From Primula veris (taxonomy: Eukaryota > Streptophyta > Magnoliopsida > Ericales > Primulaceae), in the NCBI GenBank assembly GCA_963682055.1, contig OY821744.1, forward strand, positions 563,001-627,000: DNA of 64,000 nt, written 5' to 3'. Below, piece by piece: positions 1 to 11,530 of this stretch; the first letter of the stretch is position 1, and the number at the start of each line of letters is the position of its first letter. The notes below the pieces were generated by a model, which was given only the letters and a program-made list of their open reading frames with translations, did no database searches and was not told the DNA's origin. A program made the translations under genes and the position numbers.

Positions 1-1984
1 TGATCGTTTTGCCTTGCCGGTTGTCAGATCCCTCGATGGCCAGTTGTTTGCCTTTATTCCCAGCTCCTTTGATGAACTTGGCTAGGTATCCTGCATCGCC
101 CCACTGGTTCATTCTCCATCGTAGGTTACGGCAATGCTCAGTGAGATGGCCGTGATCCTCGTGATACGCGCAGAAGAGCTTGGAATCTCTCTGATTGGGG
201 GGAGAGATGATCGGTTGTGGTCGGGAATACCAACTTTCCCTGCATATATCCTTGAGGATATCTTCAGCAGACAGGTTGAAAGTGTATCGCAGCTCGACCG
301 GTCCGACAGTGCCTCGGTGTTCCCTCTCTTGGGGCCGCACCTGTTGAAATGGCTTGGGTGGCATCGGGTAGGCGAGCTGGAGCGGTTTATGTTCGTTGGT
401 CGGTGTTGGGTATGCGATCTGGAGCGGTTTAGGCTCTAGTGCTCGTGGTCGCTCTCCCCTGCTATGGACCTCGGGCTCTTTGCCCTTTCTGGTCGGTTGG
501 AATGCTTCTCCCTGGTTATTTCTAACTCTTTTGCGACCCACCTGTGCCTCACGGACCGACTCTCTTCTTGGTAGAGTTCGGTTTAGGAAACGCAGTTCGT
601 CGTTTTTATCGGTGAGGTGGGTACAATAGGCTAGCAGGGAATCAGTGGTCGGGAAGTTTTTGCCTATGAACTTCCTTCTCGCCCAATAGCCATTAGGGAT
701 GGAGTTGATAAAGTTTTGAATGGCTATATTATTGGCGTATCGTGGAATCTGGTTTGCTACGTCGATGAAACGTATGCAGTAATCGTTGAGCCTTTCATTT
801 GGCATCATCGTCATTTTAAGAAGGGTTTCGATACTAACCTTCTTTTTTCGATGAGCAGCGTACCGGGTGGAGTACGCTCTTAGCAGTTCTGCCCAGTTTC
901 TAATGGAACCCCGTGGTAAGTTATGATACCATGACGAAGCCTCTTGACCCAAGCTGTTTTTGAAAAATTTGCACATCAGTGCATGGTCATCACTCCACAG
1001 TTCCATCTTCGTCTTGTAGTGCCTCAGATGGTCGATAGGGCAACTCTTCCCGTCATAGAGCCTGAACTCGGGGATGACGAATCCCATAGGATTGCGGTAC
1101 CGTGTGATCTGTTCAGCACACGGGGTTTCTTGGCATACGTTCCAAGCCTGTTGGAACGCGTCATCCGTGACTTGGTAGGGGGGAGGGTATCCTTCCTGAT
1201 GTGGTGGTGGGCCATATCCCTCCCCGATCCTGTATTCGGGATATCTATCGTCCTTCGTGTTTGTGTGGACACGTTCCATATGTGTGTTCGGATGGACGAT
1301 AGTTATTGGGACATTGCCCCCTTGGTGGGGGACTCTTGTATCGGTTCGCCGACCCGCTGCCTCCAAGGCGGCTCTGTAGGCAGAATCTTCCCCTTCATGG
1401 CGTGGGTCTTTGTTGGGTTGGATAACTGGCAATGCGATGCCGGCCGCTGTCATGGCCGTCATGCATGCCGCCAGCTGAGCTTGTAGCTGTGTGTAGTTCC
1501 TTTCATCGGCTAAGGGAACGACATGTTGTACCTCCACCGTGGGTGGTGTAATCACCCTCGGAGAATTAGTCGGCAGTCGTGGCGACTGTCCGAGTACATG
1601 ATCCTCGGGCATGCCAAACTGATGAGCCTCGTCCGTTTGTAAACGGGCACCAGAGTTGACCGAGGTCGTAGGCAAAGGGACTCTAGGGCTTGGCCCTGCT
1701 TGGGACCCGGTTAAGCGTCTTCGTGCACGCCTTAATACGGGCACGTCTTGTTCGTCCTCCGAGGACGAAATGTGTTCGTCGACAATCCCTTCGATGAAAT
1801 GTCGAGGTGATTCGATCGGCTGTTCTTGGTTTGCGTAGGAGGTTGTTGGTTGGTTTCCGGATTGGATAGCTTCATATCTGTCGCGGATAGCAAGTAGATC
1901 GTCGAGGTCTTGTTGGCTAATTTGCGTGTTTTGGTTATTGGTTTCTACTATCTCGGGATGGGTTTCCTCTACATTGGTAACCAT
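1..1984 (-). CDS. Ty3/gypsy retrotransposon Gag (5' part, runs off window)
   Basis: The minus strand is open without a stop from the ATG at 1984 to the window edge (661 codons), so the gene continues to the left. The middle of the frame (about residues 300-500) has the helical, tryptophan-rich composition of the retrotransposon Gag/capsid domain, including a stretch reading LWSDDHALMCKFFKNSLG. Near the edge lies a C/H-rich motif, FCAYHEDHGHLTEHC, of the kind that follows capsid in plant gypsy Gag and binds nucleic acid. The N-terminal third is acidic and proline-rich, as is usual for these proteins. An LTR and primer binding site sit directly upstream, which supports the start. Gag packages element RNA in cytoplasmic particles. 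The uninterrupted frame suggests a fairly recent insertion. Lineage (Tat/Athila-like rather than chromovirus) is a guess; the polymerase genes are outside the window. Confidence 0.85.
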   Translation of the reverse strand, partial: MVTNVEETHPEIVETNNQNTQISQQDLDDLLAIRDRYEAIQSGNQPTTSYANQEQPIESPRHFIEGIVDEHISSSEDEQDVPVLRRARRRLTGSQAGPSPRVPLPTTSVNSGARLQTDEAHQFGMPEDHVLGQSPRLPTNSPRVITPPTVEVQHVVPLADERNYTQLQAQLAACMTAMTAAGIALPVIQPNKDPRHEGEDSAYRAALEAAGRRTDTRVPHQGGNVPITIVHPNTHMERVHTNTKDDRYPEYRIGEGYGPPPHQEGYPPPYQVTDDAFQQAWNVCQETPCAEQITRYRNPMGFVIPEFRLYDGKSCPIDHLRHYKTKMELWSDDHALMCKFFKNSLGQEASSWYHNLPRGSIRNWAELLRAYSTRYAAHRKKKVSIETLLKMTMMPNERLNDYCIRFIDVANQIPRYANNIAIQNFINSIPNGYWARRKFIGKNFPTTDSLLAYCTHLTDKNDELRFLNRTLPRRESVREAQVGRKRVRNNQGEAFQPTRKGKEPEVHSRGERPRALEPKPLQIAYPTPTNEHKPLQLAYPMPPKPFQQVRPQEREHRGTVGPVELRYTFNLSAEDILKDICRESWYSRPQPIISPPNQRDSKLFCAYHEDHGHLTEHCRNLRWRMNQWGDAGYLAKFIKGAGNKGKQLAIEGSDNRQGKTI

Positions 1985-2042
1985 TGTCGCTCGTCTGGCA
2001 GAGTATTGGTATTCGAATTCTAAACTAGTTGGGAACTAGATG

Positions 2043-2061
2043 ATTCCCGGAGACGGCGCCA
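2043..2061 (-). promoter_or_regulatory. Retrotransposon primer binding site
   Basis: On the minus strand, two bases after the LTR end, the sequence TGGCGCCGTCTCCGGGAAT begins. It starts with TGG (complement of a tRNA CCA tail) and resembles the tRNA-Asp-type primer site common in plant gypsy elements, with a few differences. It would prime minus-strand DNA synthesis. Confidence 0.75.
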
Positions 2062-2063
2062 TT

Positions 2064-2628
2064 TGATAAAGCCATAACTTTGGTCGGTCGCGTTAGGATT
2101 TTCAACGAAGATAAAAATGACAAATCGACGTGAATAAATGATACTTCCTGATCTTTATTATTGCTCGGATTATTATCCTTGTTCGGACTACTACACTTGT
2201 TCGGATTCGTATTCCGATTTTACAATTATGCTCGATATAACTATTTAATCTCTCGTCTTGATCTTTCTCCTCTTTTATTCGGTGCTCGGCTGTCTTTTCT
2301 CGGTTTGTTTCTCGATGTGATATGCTTTGGTTAGTTTCTCTCTTTTCTTAACTTCTCTCTATATTTTTTGGATAGATTTTCTGGTCCTTTTCTAGGAGGG
2401 GTAGTGGGCTATTTATAGGCAACTGCGCCTTCTAGGATAGTGACAAATGTCTTCATCCCAGGGATTTCTCAGACAAGGGTCCCCATTTGATTGGGCTTGG
2501 GCTTTGGGTAGTAGCACCTCAATTCCTATAACCAATATGAGATGACCCATTAAGCGTTGGATACCCATTTATAAAGTGAGTTGATTATGACCCGAAAAAT
2601 ATTCGGGTCTGATTTTTATGTTCTATCA
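2064..2628 (-). repeat. 5' LTR of the gypsy element
   Basis: A 565-bp long terminal repeat in minus orientation. It begins TGATAGAAC at 2628 and ends TTTATCA at 2064, giving the short inverted ends TGATA/TATCA. A TATA box (CTATAAATAG) lies at 2409-2418 and would drive leftward transcription into gag. The partner LTR lies outside the window, so age and the target duplication (expected next to GAAAA at 2629-2633) cannot be checked here. Confidence 0.8.
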
Positions 2629-2925
2629 GAAAATTTTCAAAATTTGATCATATAGTTCAAATGTTAAATTTTATGATTAGATTTAAAAAAGATTCATTTC
2701 GACAATTTTGATACAAGTTATAAGCCGGTCAAAATTGCACGTAGTTTCATAGTGGACAATTAAATGAGAACGGATGGAGTATCAAAATTATCGGAATGAA
2801 TTTTTTTAAAAGTTAATCATATAGTTCAAACATTAAATTATATGATTTAGTTTTGAAAATTTTCATTTCGACAATTTTGATACATGTTATAATCCGGTTA
2901 AAATTATAACGTCAGGCTAGATTGT
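2629..2925. repeat. Stowaway-like MITE remnant cut by the LTR element
   Basis: The stretch ending at about 2780 (ATGAGAACGGATGGAGTA) is the terminus of a Stowaway-like MITE. Its body is cut off at 2628/2629 where the gypsy LTR starts. A related diverged piece, with the shared phrase ATTTCGACAATTTTGATACA, follows to about 2925. Another terminus of the same family occurs at 39129-39185. Confidence 0.55.
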
Positions 2926-4256
2926 CTTTGGACAACAACTACTAATTTTTTTTTTATAGAAAATCTCTACTTCTTATACCCTTTTGGCTCATCTATAACC
3001 ATTTGGTTTCCCGATATGATGGAAAGACTAAACGATTACAGTTACGACAAGTCTACAAACAAAAAATATAAATAAGAAATAAATTTTAAATGAGAATTGC
3101 TAATGGTATAAACCAATCGGCCGGAATGGTTGACTGTCGCCCACGGATCGATATACATTCAAATTAGGCACCGGAGTCGACCATTCCAGGCTGAATGATG
3201 TTTCAAATTTCCATCGGAAAAAAACTACTCGTATTTTATCTTGCAATAGATCACACTTCATACTATTATAACATGTTTTGTTTTGTTGTCGTTCAAATTT
3301 TCTTGCAAGTTCAATTATCGGAGAAGACGAACTCAATCGACCCGATAACATATTTGCTCATTGGAGAATGCTAGTAATCCTTCTTTGAGCAAAATTCTCA
3401 TTGAATTCGCAAATACACACTAAAATAGCAACATAAATAGAAAAATTAATATCACTAGATTGGAGTTGGGTTTAAACTTTAAATAAAGTTCAGCTCCTTT
3501 AAGTAAACCAACTCAAGTAAAACGATATCCAATTATTGATAAAAGATAAATGTTTAAGATTTGCATATTCCACTTTGGTATAAAATTTTCTTTTTAAAGG
3601 CAAACGACGATAATTACTTATTAATTTAAATTCAATGAAACATATGTATATTATAATTTAGAATATATGAGTAGTAATTAAAACACTCACGATGGTAAAA
3701 GAAAAAAGGTGAAGTCAAAACACTCAGAACCAATGTTCTAAAAGACATAAGATAAGTTAATGACGGAAATATATTGGCTAACACGTAATTACGTTTAACC
3801 TCGTTTAATCATCGTCTAATCGCTTAATCTCACATAATCCATTAGACTCGCATGCTCTGTCTAATTTCCATCCAAACTCGTTTTTGAGAACCCCAGTCAA
3901 AATCATAGTCGTAAAGGAAAGTAAACGGAAATGGAAAAAAAATGGAAAACGAAAACATGTAGTAATGAGAGATGAAAAACGAGATTGGTCAAAAGAGTGA
4001 AAGTCAAATTCGATAACAACCATTTGGTTAAATTAAAGAGTGGTGGTGTTAGGTGAGAGCATAAACAACATTGCTATACATACATAAATACGTATACGTA
4101 TTTCATATGTTTTTAACTTCGTGTTATCGTTTTTTATATGTATTCGTAAAATAAATTTAATTTTTTTCTTTCTTGAATTAACGTTTTATTTAATTTTTAA
4201 AATGCCTGTTTAAAAAAAATATGTAAAAATTTAACTTTTTATATTTTTGTATGGTA
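2926..4256. other. AT-rich intergenic DNA, no gene seen
   Basis: Short open frames here (3100-3351 and 3805-4023, minus) show no recognisable protein and no supporting splice or start context. No RNA gene or clear transposon end is visible. Confidence 0.5.
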
Positions 4257-4258
4257 TA

Positions 4259-4491
4259 CTCTCTTCGCTTAAATAAGTGTCAACTACGAAAATACGTACA
4301 AATTTGACTATCGAATTTAACATATCTAAAGTGTCATAAAAAAATATTTCAAAATTCAATCATATAGTTCATAGTTAGAACTATACAATTAAATTTTTAG
4401 ATTTTTCATCCCGACACTTTAGATATGTTAAATCCGATGATCAAATTTGCACATATTTTCGTAGTGAACACTTATTTAGGAACGGAGGTAG
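4259..4491. mobile_element. Stowaway-like MITE
   Basis: A 233-bp fold-back element flanked by TA on both sides (4257-4258 and 4492-4493). The ends read CTCTCTTCGCTTAAATAAGT and, reversed, CTACCTCCGTTCCTAAATAA. The two arms match for about 75 bp with scattered differences. It encodes nothing and would have been moved by a Tc1/mariner transposase supplied elsewhere. Confidence 0.8.
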
Positions 4492-5163
4492 TATATTTTT
4501 TGTTTTGTCAATTTACAAGGTAGTACTAATAATAAATACCAAAAAATATAAAAAGTCAAATTCTTACATTTTTTGTTGAATAATAAATTTACAAATAAAA
4601 TAAAAAAACAATTTAAGAATTTTTTTTTAACAACATAACCTTAAAAACATAATACAATCTACAATAGTGTTGTTATCTCCGTTGTTAACTAAAATACTTA
4701 GCTAACAATGTATTTTTTTGTCTCCAGTAGTTATATTAAATCCAATGATGATGGGTAAATATAACAATGTTTTTTGTGTTATCTTTATAAATGTTAAAAA
4801 AGTTTTTAAAAATAACAATGTTTTTAATGTTGTTAATGGATAATGAGGTAAAATACAATTAATAAAAACGTGAACTATATTTCAAATATACCTATTTTAG
4901 TTCATATATTAGCGGGGTTTTAAAAAATGATCAATTAATGATATTTCAATCAATAATTAATTTTAATTAAAATTAAATAAATTTATTAAATTAATACACT
5001 AATATAAATATTAAATTTAAATTATATATGTATAGTGTAATTAAATCATTATGTGTAAAAATTAATATTTAAAAAACGTGTATATAACACGTAAATGTTG
5101 AGTATTGTACGTGTGTTTGACTTTTCTAATTGGGCAGGCGTTGGAGAGATCGTCATTTACTTT

Positions 5164-5283
5164 ATTAATTTAAATCTCACCTATACTATTACGAGTACTT
5201 ATTTATTTATTTAAATCTCACTTGTACTATTAGTTATTTATTTATTTAAATCTCAATCATACTATTTACTTATTTATATATTT
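5164..5283. repeat. Three direct repeats upstream of the P450 reductase gene
   Basis: A unit of roughly 40-45 bp containing TTTAAATCTCACNTRTACTATT and runs of TTATTTATTTA occurs three times in a row, ending about 120 bp before the start codon. The copies are diverged. A regulatory role is possible but not shown. Confidence 0.55.
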
Positions 5284-5285
5284 AT

Positions 5286-5401
5286 ATTAAATCTCTCCCT
5301 CTCTCTTTCTCCCACCTAAAAACCTCTCTCTCTCTCTCTCTATATATATATATCTATATCTATATTATATATATATATAAAAACCCAGTTCTCTCTCTAG
5401 A
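5286..5401 (+). promoter_or_regulatory. Pyrimidine/TATA-rich promoter and 5' leader of the reductase gene
   Basis: A CT-rich tract (5286-5341) is followed by a TA-rich block (5342-5381) with several possible TATA boxes, then a short CT-rich leader and the ATG at 5402. Y-patch plus TATA layout is typical of plant core promoters. The exact start site cannot be fixed. Confidence 0.5.
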
Positions 5402-8400
5402 ATGGAAACCTCGCCGGAGAAGCTGTCACCACTGGACCTAATCGCCGCCATACTCAAAACGGCCTCCTCCGGCGACACGTCCGCCGTACCAATATTCACC
5501 AACAACCGTGAGATTCTCGCAGTTATCGCTACCTCTGTCGCGATACTTATCGGGTGTGTGGTGGTGTTGATATTCAGACGGAGTGGTTCGGAGAGTAAGG
5601 TTGTTGATCCTATTTACGTTGGCGTAGGGAAGAATAAGACGAAGGACGAGGACGAGGAGGATGGAGAAGGTGACGATGGACGGAAGAAAGTTACCGTCTT
5701 TTTCGGTACTCAGACTGGTACCGCCGAGGGCTTTGCCAAAGTAACTCTCTTTTCATTTTTTTAGTCTAAAGTTGTGCGTATTTTCCTACTTGTACAATTT
5801 TTTTAGGAATAGTCGGAGTATTTATTTATGAGAATTGGTTTTTTTAGTCAAAAGTTGTGAGTATTTTCGTAGTTGTACAATTTTTTTAGGAATAGTCGGA
5901 GTATTTATTTATAAGAATTGGTTTTTTTAGTCAAAAGTTGTGAGTATTTTCGTAGTTGTACAATTTTTTTAGGAATAGTCGGAGTATTTATTTATAAGAA
6001 TTGGTTTTTTTAGTCAAAAGTTGTGAGTATTTTTGTAGTTGTACAATTTTTTTAGGAATAGACGGAGTATTTATTTATGAGAATTGGTTTTTTAGTCAAA
6101 AGTTGTACGTATTTTCGTAGTTATACACTTTTTTTAAGAATAGACGGAGTATTTATTTATGAGAATTGGTTTTTTAGTCAAAAGTTGTACCTATTTTCGT
6201 AGTTATACAATTTTTTTTAGGAATAGACGGAGTATTTATTTATGAGAATTGGTTTTTTGAGTCAAAAGACTCTAAAGTTTACGTATTTTTCGTATCATAC
6301 AATTATTTAGGAGTAGTATTTATTTATTAGAATAGGATCTTAGTCAAAATTGTATTTATTTACGAGAGTTGGTTTTTGGAGTCTTGTTTGGTTGGTGTTT
6401 TCTACATTTTATGGATGTTTTTTTTTTCACTTTTTTGTTTGGTTGGTATTGGAACTTGGTTTGAGGTGTGGTTTGTGATCTGATGTCATTTGGACTTATT
6501 TCTGAATTAAGTTAAGTTTGTTGTCTTATTAAATTGGGTTAATGAGCTGATCGGTGACACTATCCAATAAAAGAATGTTTAACGAAGTAGCCGAGCGATC
6601 TGGTATTTTTGCGTAACGAAGCCAAATTTTACTTCTTCTTCCTTTAATTGATTGAGTTATTGAGATAACAAACAGCTTATCAGTCAACTTCTTGTAATCA
6701 TTGGTTTGTTATCGTGGGCCAATAAAATCTGATGTTTATTATCAGTAGCGAAGCTTGTTTATGGACTTTGTTTAACCTTTTTGTCAAGTAACCTTGTCTT
6801 GGACTTACTACATGATTTTTAAGGAGGTATCGATTAGATGCTGAATTATTTTGGGTTACATTGTAGTTGTTTAATGTTGCTTTTGTCACAATTGGATTTT
6901 TTTATGTTAATTGCAGGCTCTGGTTGAGGAAGCGAAAGTGAGATATGAAAAGGCGGTCTTTAAAGTTATTGATTTGGTGAGTTGACTATTTTTTCTTTTA
7001 TCCTTCCTGATTTTACTTTTCATTTTTAATGTTTCATTCGAGAGTTCAATATATGGAGTTTTTATTCTCACATTCCGTATTGTTTTGATTGTTTTATAGG
7101 ATGACTATGCCGCAGATGAAGAAGAATATGAGAAAAAATTAAAGAAAGAACAAATTGCACTATTCTTTTTAGCCACGTGAGTTTCTAATTTTGACCTACC
7201 CTTAGGATCGCATTTAGAGATATGTTAACCTTATTGAACTTTTGTTGGTATCTAGTATTTATCAGTCGTTTTATTTGCTGTTATATGAATTAGATATGGA
7301 GATGGTGAACCTACCGATAATGCCGCGAGGTTCTATAAATGGTTTACTGAGGTAACCTATTCTATATAGTTGGTCGCTTTGCATCTTTTACAATACTTAC
7401 AAAAGGGTTCATATTATCCGGAATTCTGATAAATTGGAGCTTGGTTACAGGAAAATGAAAGAGGGGTATGGCTAAGGAATCTTTCTTTTGGAATCTTTGG
7501 GCTCGGTAACAGACAGTATGAACATTTTAACAAGGTGCGTATGCAAAAATTTCATTTCAGCATTTTTATTAAATCAAGTACAGAGTGCACATACAAGTTT
7601 TGGTTTTAAAATTGAATACTAATTTGTGGCTATGGTGTGTGATAACAGATTGCTAAGGTAGTGGATGAGATCCTCGTTGAGCAGGGTGAGTTGTTAACTG
7701 CAATTTTCTTCTTCTAGTAACCTTTTTAATGTAATCTAACTGCACATTCTGTATGCATTTTTAAAATGTAAAATGTTTTTGCTGCTACTCACTTTTTCAT
7801 GACATGTTGGAGTTTGTTTTGCCCTCCGTTAACTTGAGTTATTGTTAAAGATATTGCTCACATCTTTATATGCATTTATTGCAGGTGCAAAGCGACTTGT
7901 TACAGTTGGTCTAGGAGATGATGATAAATGCATTGAAGATGATTTTACTGCATGGTACTAAGATCACTAATCTTTTTATATATGTTGCTCTTCTTCCGAC
8001 TAATGTGTATATCTTTACGCGTGTACTTGTTCTATTGATTCAGGAGGGAAGAACTGTGGCCCGAGCTGGACCAAATCCTTCGTGATGAAGATGACTCAAC
8101 TGTTGCAACCCCATACACTGCCGCTGTACCAGAATACCGTGTCGTCGTTCACGATAACACTGATATTTCCCTATTTGAAAAAAGTCTTAGTATGGCGAAT
8201 GGCAATGCTATTTATGATGCACAACATCCATACAGGTATCTTGGTTTTTTTATGGTTGCTTTAGTATTTATTTTGTAGTGTAGTTATACTTCATATGACC
8301 ATATATACTGACATGGCAATTTTTCTTTTCTTATTTAGGTCTAAAGTTGCTGTCAAGAAAGAGCTTCACACTCCTGCCTCTGATAGATCTTGCACCCACC

Positions 8401-9320
8401 TCGAATTTGACATTGCTGGTTCTGGGCTAGTGTAAGTTCATGTTTTTGTGCAAAGTAATCTACCTGTTCAAATATCTAACATGTAAAAAAAAGGCTCCGT
8501 TTTCAAAAGTGGGTAAATGCAGAATTACTGCTTTCAAAAGGGTACAACTGCATTTATTTGCTCGAATATCCATTTTTTTATTTTGAGATTTTAACTTTGA
8601 ACGGGAAACATTGTGTTCATTTGTTACATGATTTTCTTTGCAGCTATGAAACCGGTGACCATGTTGGTGTTTACACCGAGAATCTGGTCGAAGTTGTCGA
8701 AGAAGCAGAGAAGTTGTTGGGTTTATCACCATTTACTTGTTTCTCCCTTCACGCTGACAAAGAAGATGGAACTCCTCTTAGTGGAAGTTCATTGCTACCT
8801 CCTTTCCCTCCATGCACTTTAAGAACGGCTCTCACAAAATATGCGGATCTTTTAGGTTCTCCTAAGAAGGTAAGACTCACATTTTGACTGCCTTTTCTTA
8901 AGAAAATAAGTTTCCATTTAAATCCATCAACTTAATCACAGAAAAACTGATGTTTTGTGTCTTTGTTTGTGAAGTCTGCTCTACTTGCTCTTGCGGCCCA
9001 TGCTTCAGATTCAAGTGAAGCTGAGAAATTGAAACATCTTGCTTCTCCTGCTGGAAAGGTGTTGTATTCATAATTTCATGCGCATTCATATGTAAATCTT
9101 TTTCTGAATCCCGAAGACGTGGTTTTACAACATAAGTTCTTTTCTTGTTCAGGATGAATACGCACAATGGATAGTGGCTAATCAGAGAAGCCTAATCGAG
9201 GTTATGGCTGAATTCCCGTCCGTTAAGCCACCACTTGGAGTTTTCTTTGCAGCAGTTGCCCCGCGATTGCAGCCCAGATTTTATTCAATTTCATCCTCTC
9301 CAAAGTGAGTATATTCTCTC

Positions 9321-9359
<39 letters not shown>

Positions 9360-11530
9360 AACCATCTGCTCTTGGGTTGTACAGGATGGCACCATCAAGA
9401 ATTCATGTCACTTGCGCCTTAGTTTACGAGAAAACGCCAGCTGGGAGGATTCATAAAGGAGTGTGCTCAACTTGGATGAAGGTATTGTAAAGACGTTTGC
9501 AAGACTGCAAGGGTTACATTTTAAAAATCAAATTTTTTCTTCCATGACCAACAATAAAAAAATCTGTCAAGTTTGTTTACAGCTTGCTACATGTTTTAAT
9601 GGTTTAGAATTCCAGATCTGATGATTACTTAAAAATCATTATAATTAGTTATTACAGTATATTATACCTTTTACAAACTGTTAAAGCATTTGTTTTTTCC
9701 ATCTTGTCCCTTTACAGAATGCTATACCTTTAAACGAAAGCAGTGATTGCAGCTCAGCTCCCATATTTGTTAGGCAATCTAATTTCAAACTTCCAACCAA
9801 TAGCAAAGTGCCTATTATTATGATAGGCCCTGGAACTGGGCTCGCTCCTTTTAGAGGTTTCTTGCAGGTATGACTTATGACTTATTTAGTATTTATACTT
9901 TGTTGTATTTTTTTTTCACAGTTATATGAAACTTACATGTGTTTATTTTTTATTACAGGAGAGAATGGCTTTGAAAGAAAGTGGAACTGAACTAGGACCA
10001 GCTGTATTGTTTTTTGGCTGCAGAAATAGTAAGCTGGTGAGTGTTTTCATGATCAGTTAGATGAAGTTAAATATAGTTGTCCTAAATTATTATTCCGTTT
10101 AATTAAGTGTTTGGAATGCGATTTATGGATTTTCAGGATTATATTTACGAGGAAGAGTTGAGCAACTTTGTTGAAGCTGGTGCAATCTCAGAATTAATTG
10201 TTGCTTTCTCGCGTGAAGGACCCACCAAACAATATGTTCAGCACAAGATGTCAGAAAGAGTATGTCATATACGACTGTACATATATTACTAATTTTTAGT
10301 GCCATATACAGTAGAAACTCGATAAATTAATACTCGATTATTTAATAAACTCTCTAAGATAATATTTTTGGCCGGTCCCGACTCGGGGATAGGGTGCTAA
10401 ATTAATAATTCGCTAAAATTATAAGATAATACATTTTTGATAATTTCTTTAGACCCCATATAAAATATAAATTAATAATTCCTTATATATAGCATATTAC
10501 ATGAATGATTTACGAAGGTTTCTTGAAAAATGACTCAATTGTCTTTTGTTTTTTGTTGAAATCAATTTCCCCTTGAATCTCGTCTCTAATTACAATAATT
10601 AAGTGGAAGTTTGAAAGGTGGAAGCTTGAAAGGTGTTTGTAAACTAAGTGGAAGCTTGAAAGGTGGAAGCTTGAAAGGTGTTTGTAAACTAAGTATTTTA
10701 CTATAAATTAATAAAATATTAATTAATATATAAATTAATAATTATTAATTTATCGATTAATTAATAACTCTTTTAATTAATAAATTTTGGTGGTCCCAAG
10801 TGTATTATTTTATAGAGTTTCTACTGTAATTTGAAATCTATTCATTAATTTCTAAGAATTGATATTGGGTTAATTATATTCATTAATTTCTAATGATTGA
10901 TATTGGGTTTATTTCAGGCTTCAGATGTATGGGATATGATATCTCAAGGAGGATATGTTTATGTTTGTGGAGATGCTAAAGGTATGGCCAGAGACGTTCA
11001 CCGAACTCTCCATACAATTATGCAAGAGCAGGTATGTCGTTTTTCATTATCATTAGCAAAGAATATGGCCAATTAATATCTACGTAGAGTTATGTGTCAC
11101 TCCATATTGTACTCCAGTACGTACCTCTTGTTTGAAAGTTTTTAGCAACTACTTGTTTTAAGAAAGATTGTTGCCTACGTCCGCCCACTGAATTATCTCT
11201 GCTACCAGTTATGTTAGGAAATGAGATTTGGATGATTGTATTTTTCTCTTTTTAAAATTGTGGCATACAAATAGGAATTTAACTCTTTTTAAAGTTAACA
11301 AAACTCCTTGGCAAAATAGCTCTTTTTTAAGTCAACAAGACTCATAGGCCGGCCGATCTTTTTTAATTATTTGAAGCCTTATTTTGGTTCTTCGGAAAAC
11401 TTTAATTTTTCATAAAAAGTCTGAATATTCATGAACTGTTCTTTTCCAGGGCTCTATGGACAGCACCAAGGCTGAGCTGATGATGAAGAATCTGCAAACT
11501 GAGGGGCGGTATTTACGTGACGTGTGGTAG
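5402..11530 (+). CDS. CPR: NADPH-cytochrome P450 reductase, 18 exons, 704 aa
   Basis: This flavoprotein moves electrons from NADPH through FAD and FMN to cytochrome P450s on the ER surface. Exons: 5402-5740, 6917-6976, 7100-7176, 7294-7351, 7451-7534, 7649-7685, 7885-7954, 8044-8235, 8339-8431, 8644-8869, 8975-9058, 9153-9304, 9385-9481, 9718-9867, 9959-10036, 10137-10259, 10918-11031, 11450-11530. All junctions are GT-AG and the phases join to 704 codons plus TAG. Visible parts: N-terminal membrane anchor (about 38-58), acidic linker, FMN loop [14 protein letters not shown] (100-113) and [19 protein letters not shown] motif RFYSISSSP (about 482-490), NADPH motif [14 protein letters not shown] (560-573), [12 protein letters not shown], and the C-terminal Trp that stacks on FAD. 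Length and ending DVW fit plant reductases. The long variable N-terminus is closer to the class II (ATR2-like) type, which is an inference. No defect is seen. Confidence 0.97.
5762..6345. repeat. 83-bp minisatellite in reductase intron 1
   Basis: About seven head-to-tail copies of an 82-83-bp unit start with TAGTCAAAAGTTGTGAGTAT at 5762, 5845, 5928, 6011, 6093, 6175 and about 6258. The central copies are nearly identical and the last is degenerate. The phrase AGGAATAGACGGAGTA inside each unit looks like a Stowaway-type end, so the array may have grown from a MITE terminus. Confidence 0.85.
9315..9355 (+). repeat. (CT)n microsatellite in reductase intron 12
   Basis: A nearly pure CT run starts about ten bases after the exon 12 donor. 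It is probably length-variable between individuals. Confidence 0.8.
10309..10826. mobile_element. MITE in reductase intron 16
   Basis: A non-coding element of about 518 bp has inverted ends CAGTAGAAACTC at 10309 and its complement at 10826. Homology continues inward (GATAAATTAATA on the left, TATAAAATAATA reversed on the right). I found no clear target duplication, so the superfamily is open. Inside, 10602-10693 contains a tandem duplication of a phrase with GGAAGCTTGAAAGGTG. Confidence 0.65.

Noticed and set aside
944..1486. Plus-strand open frame of 180 codons (and others at 134-629)
   Set aside because: These lie opposite the open gag frame on the minus strand and have no features of their own.
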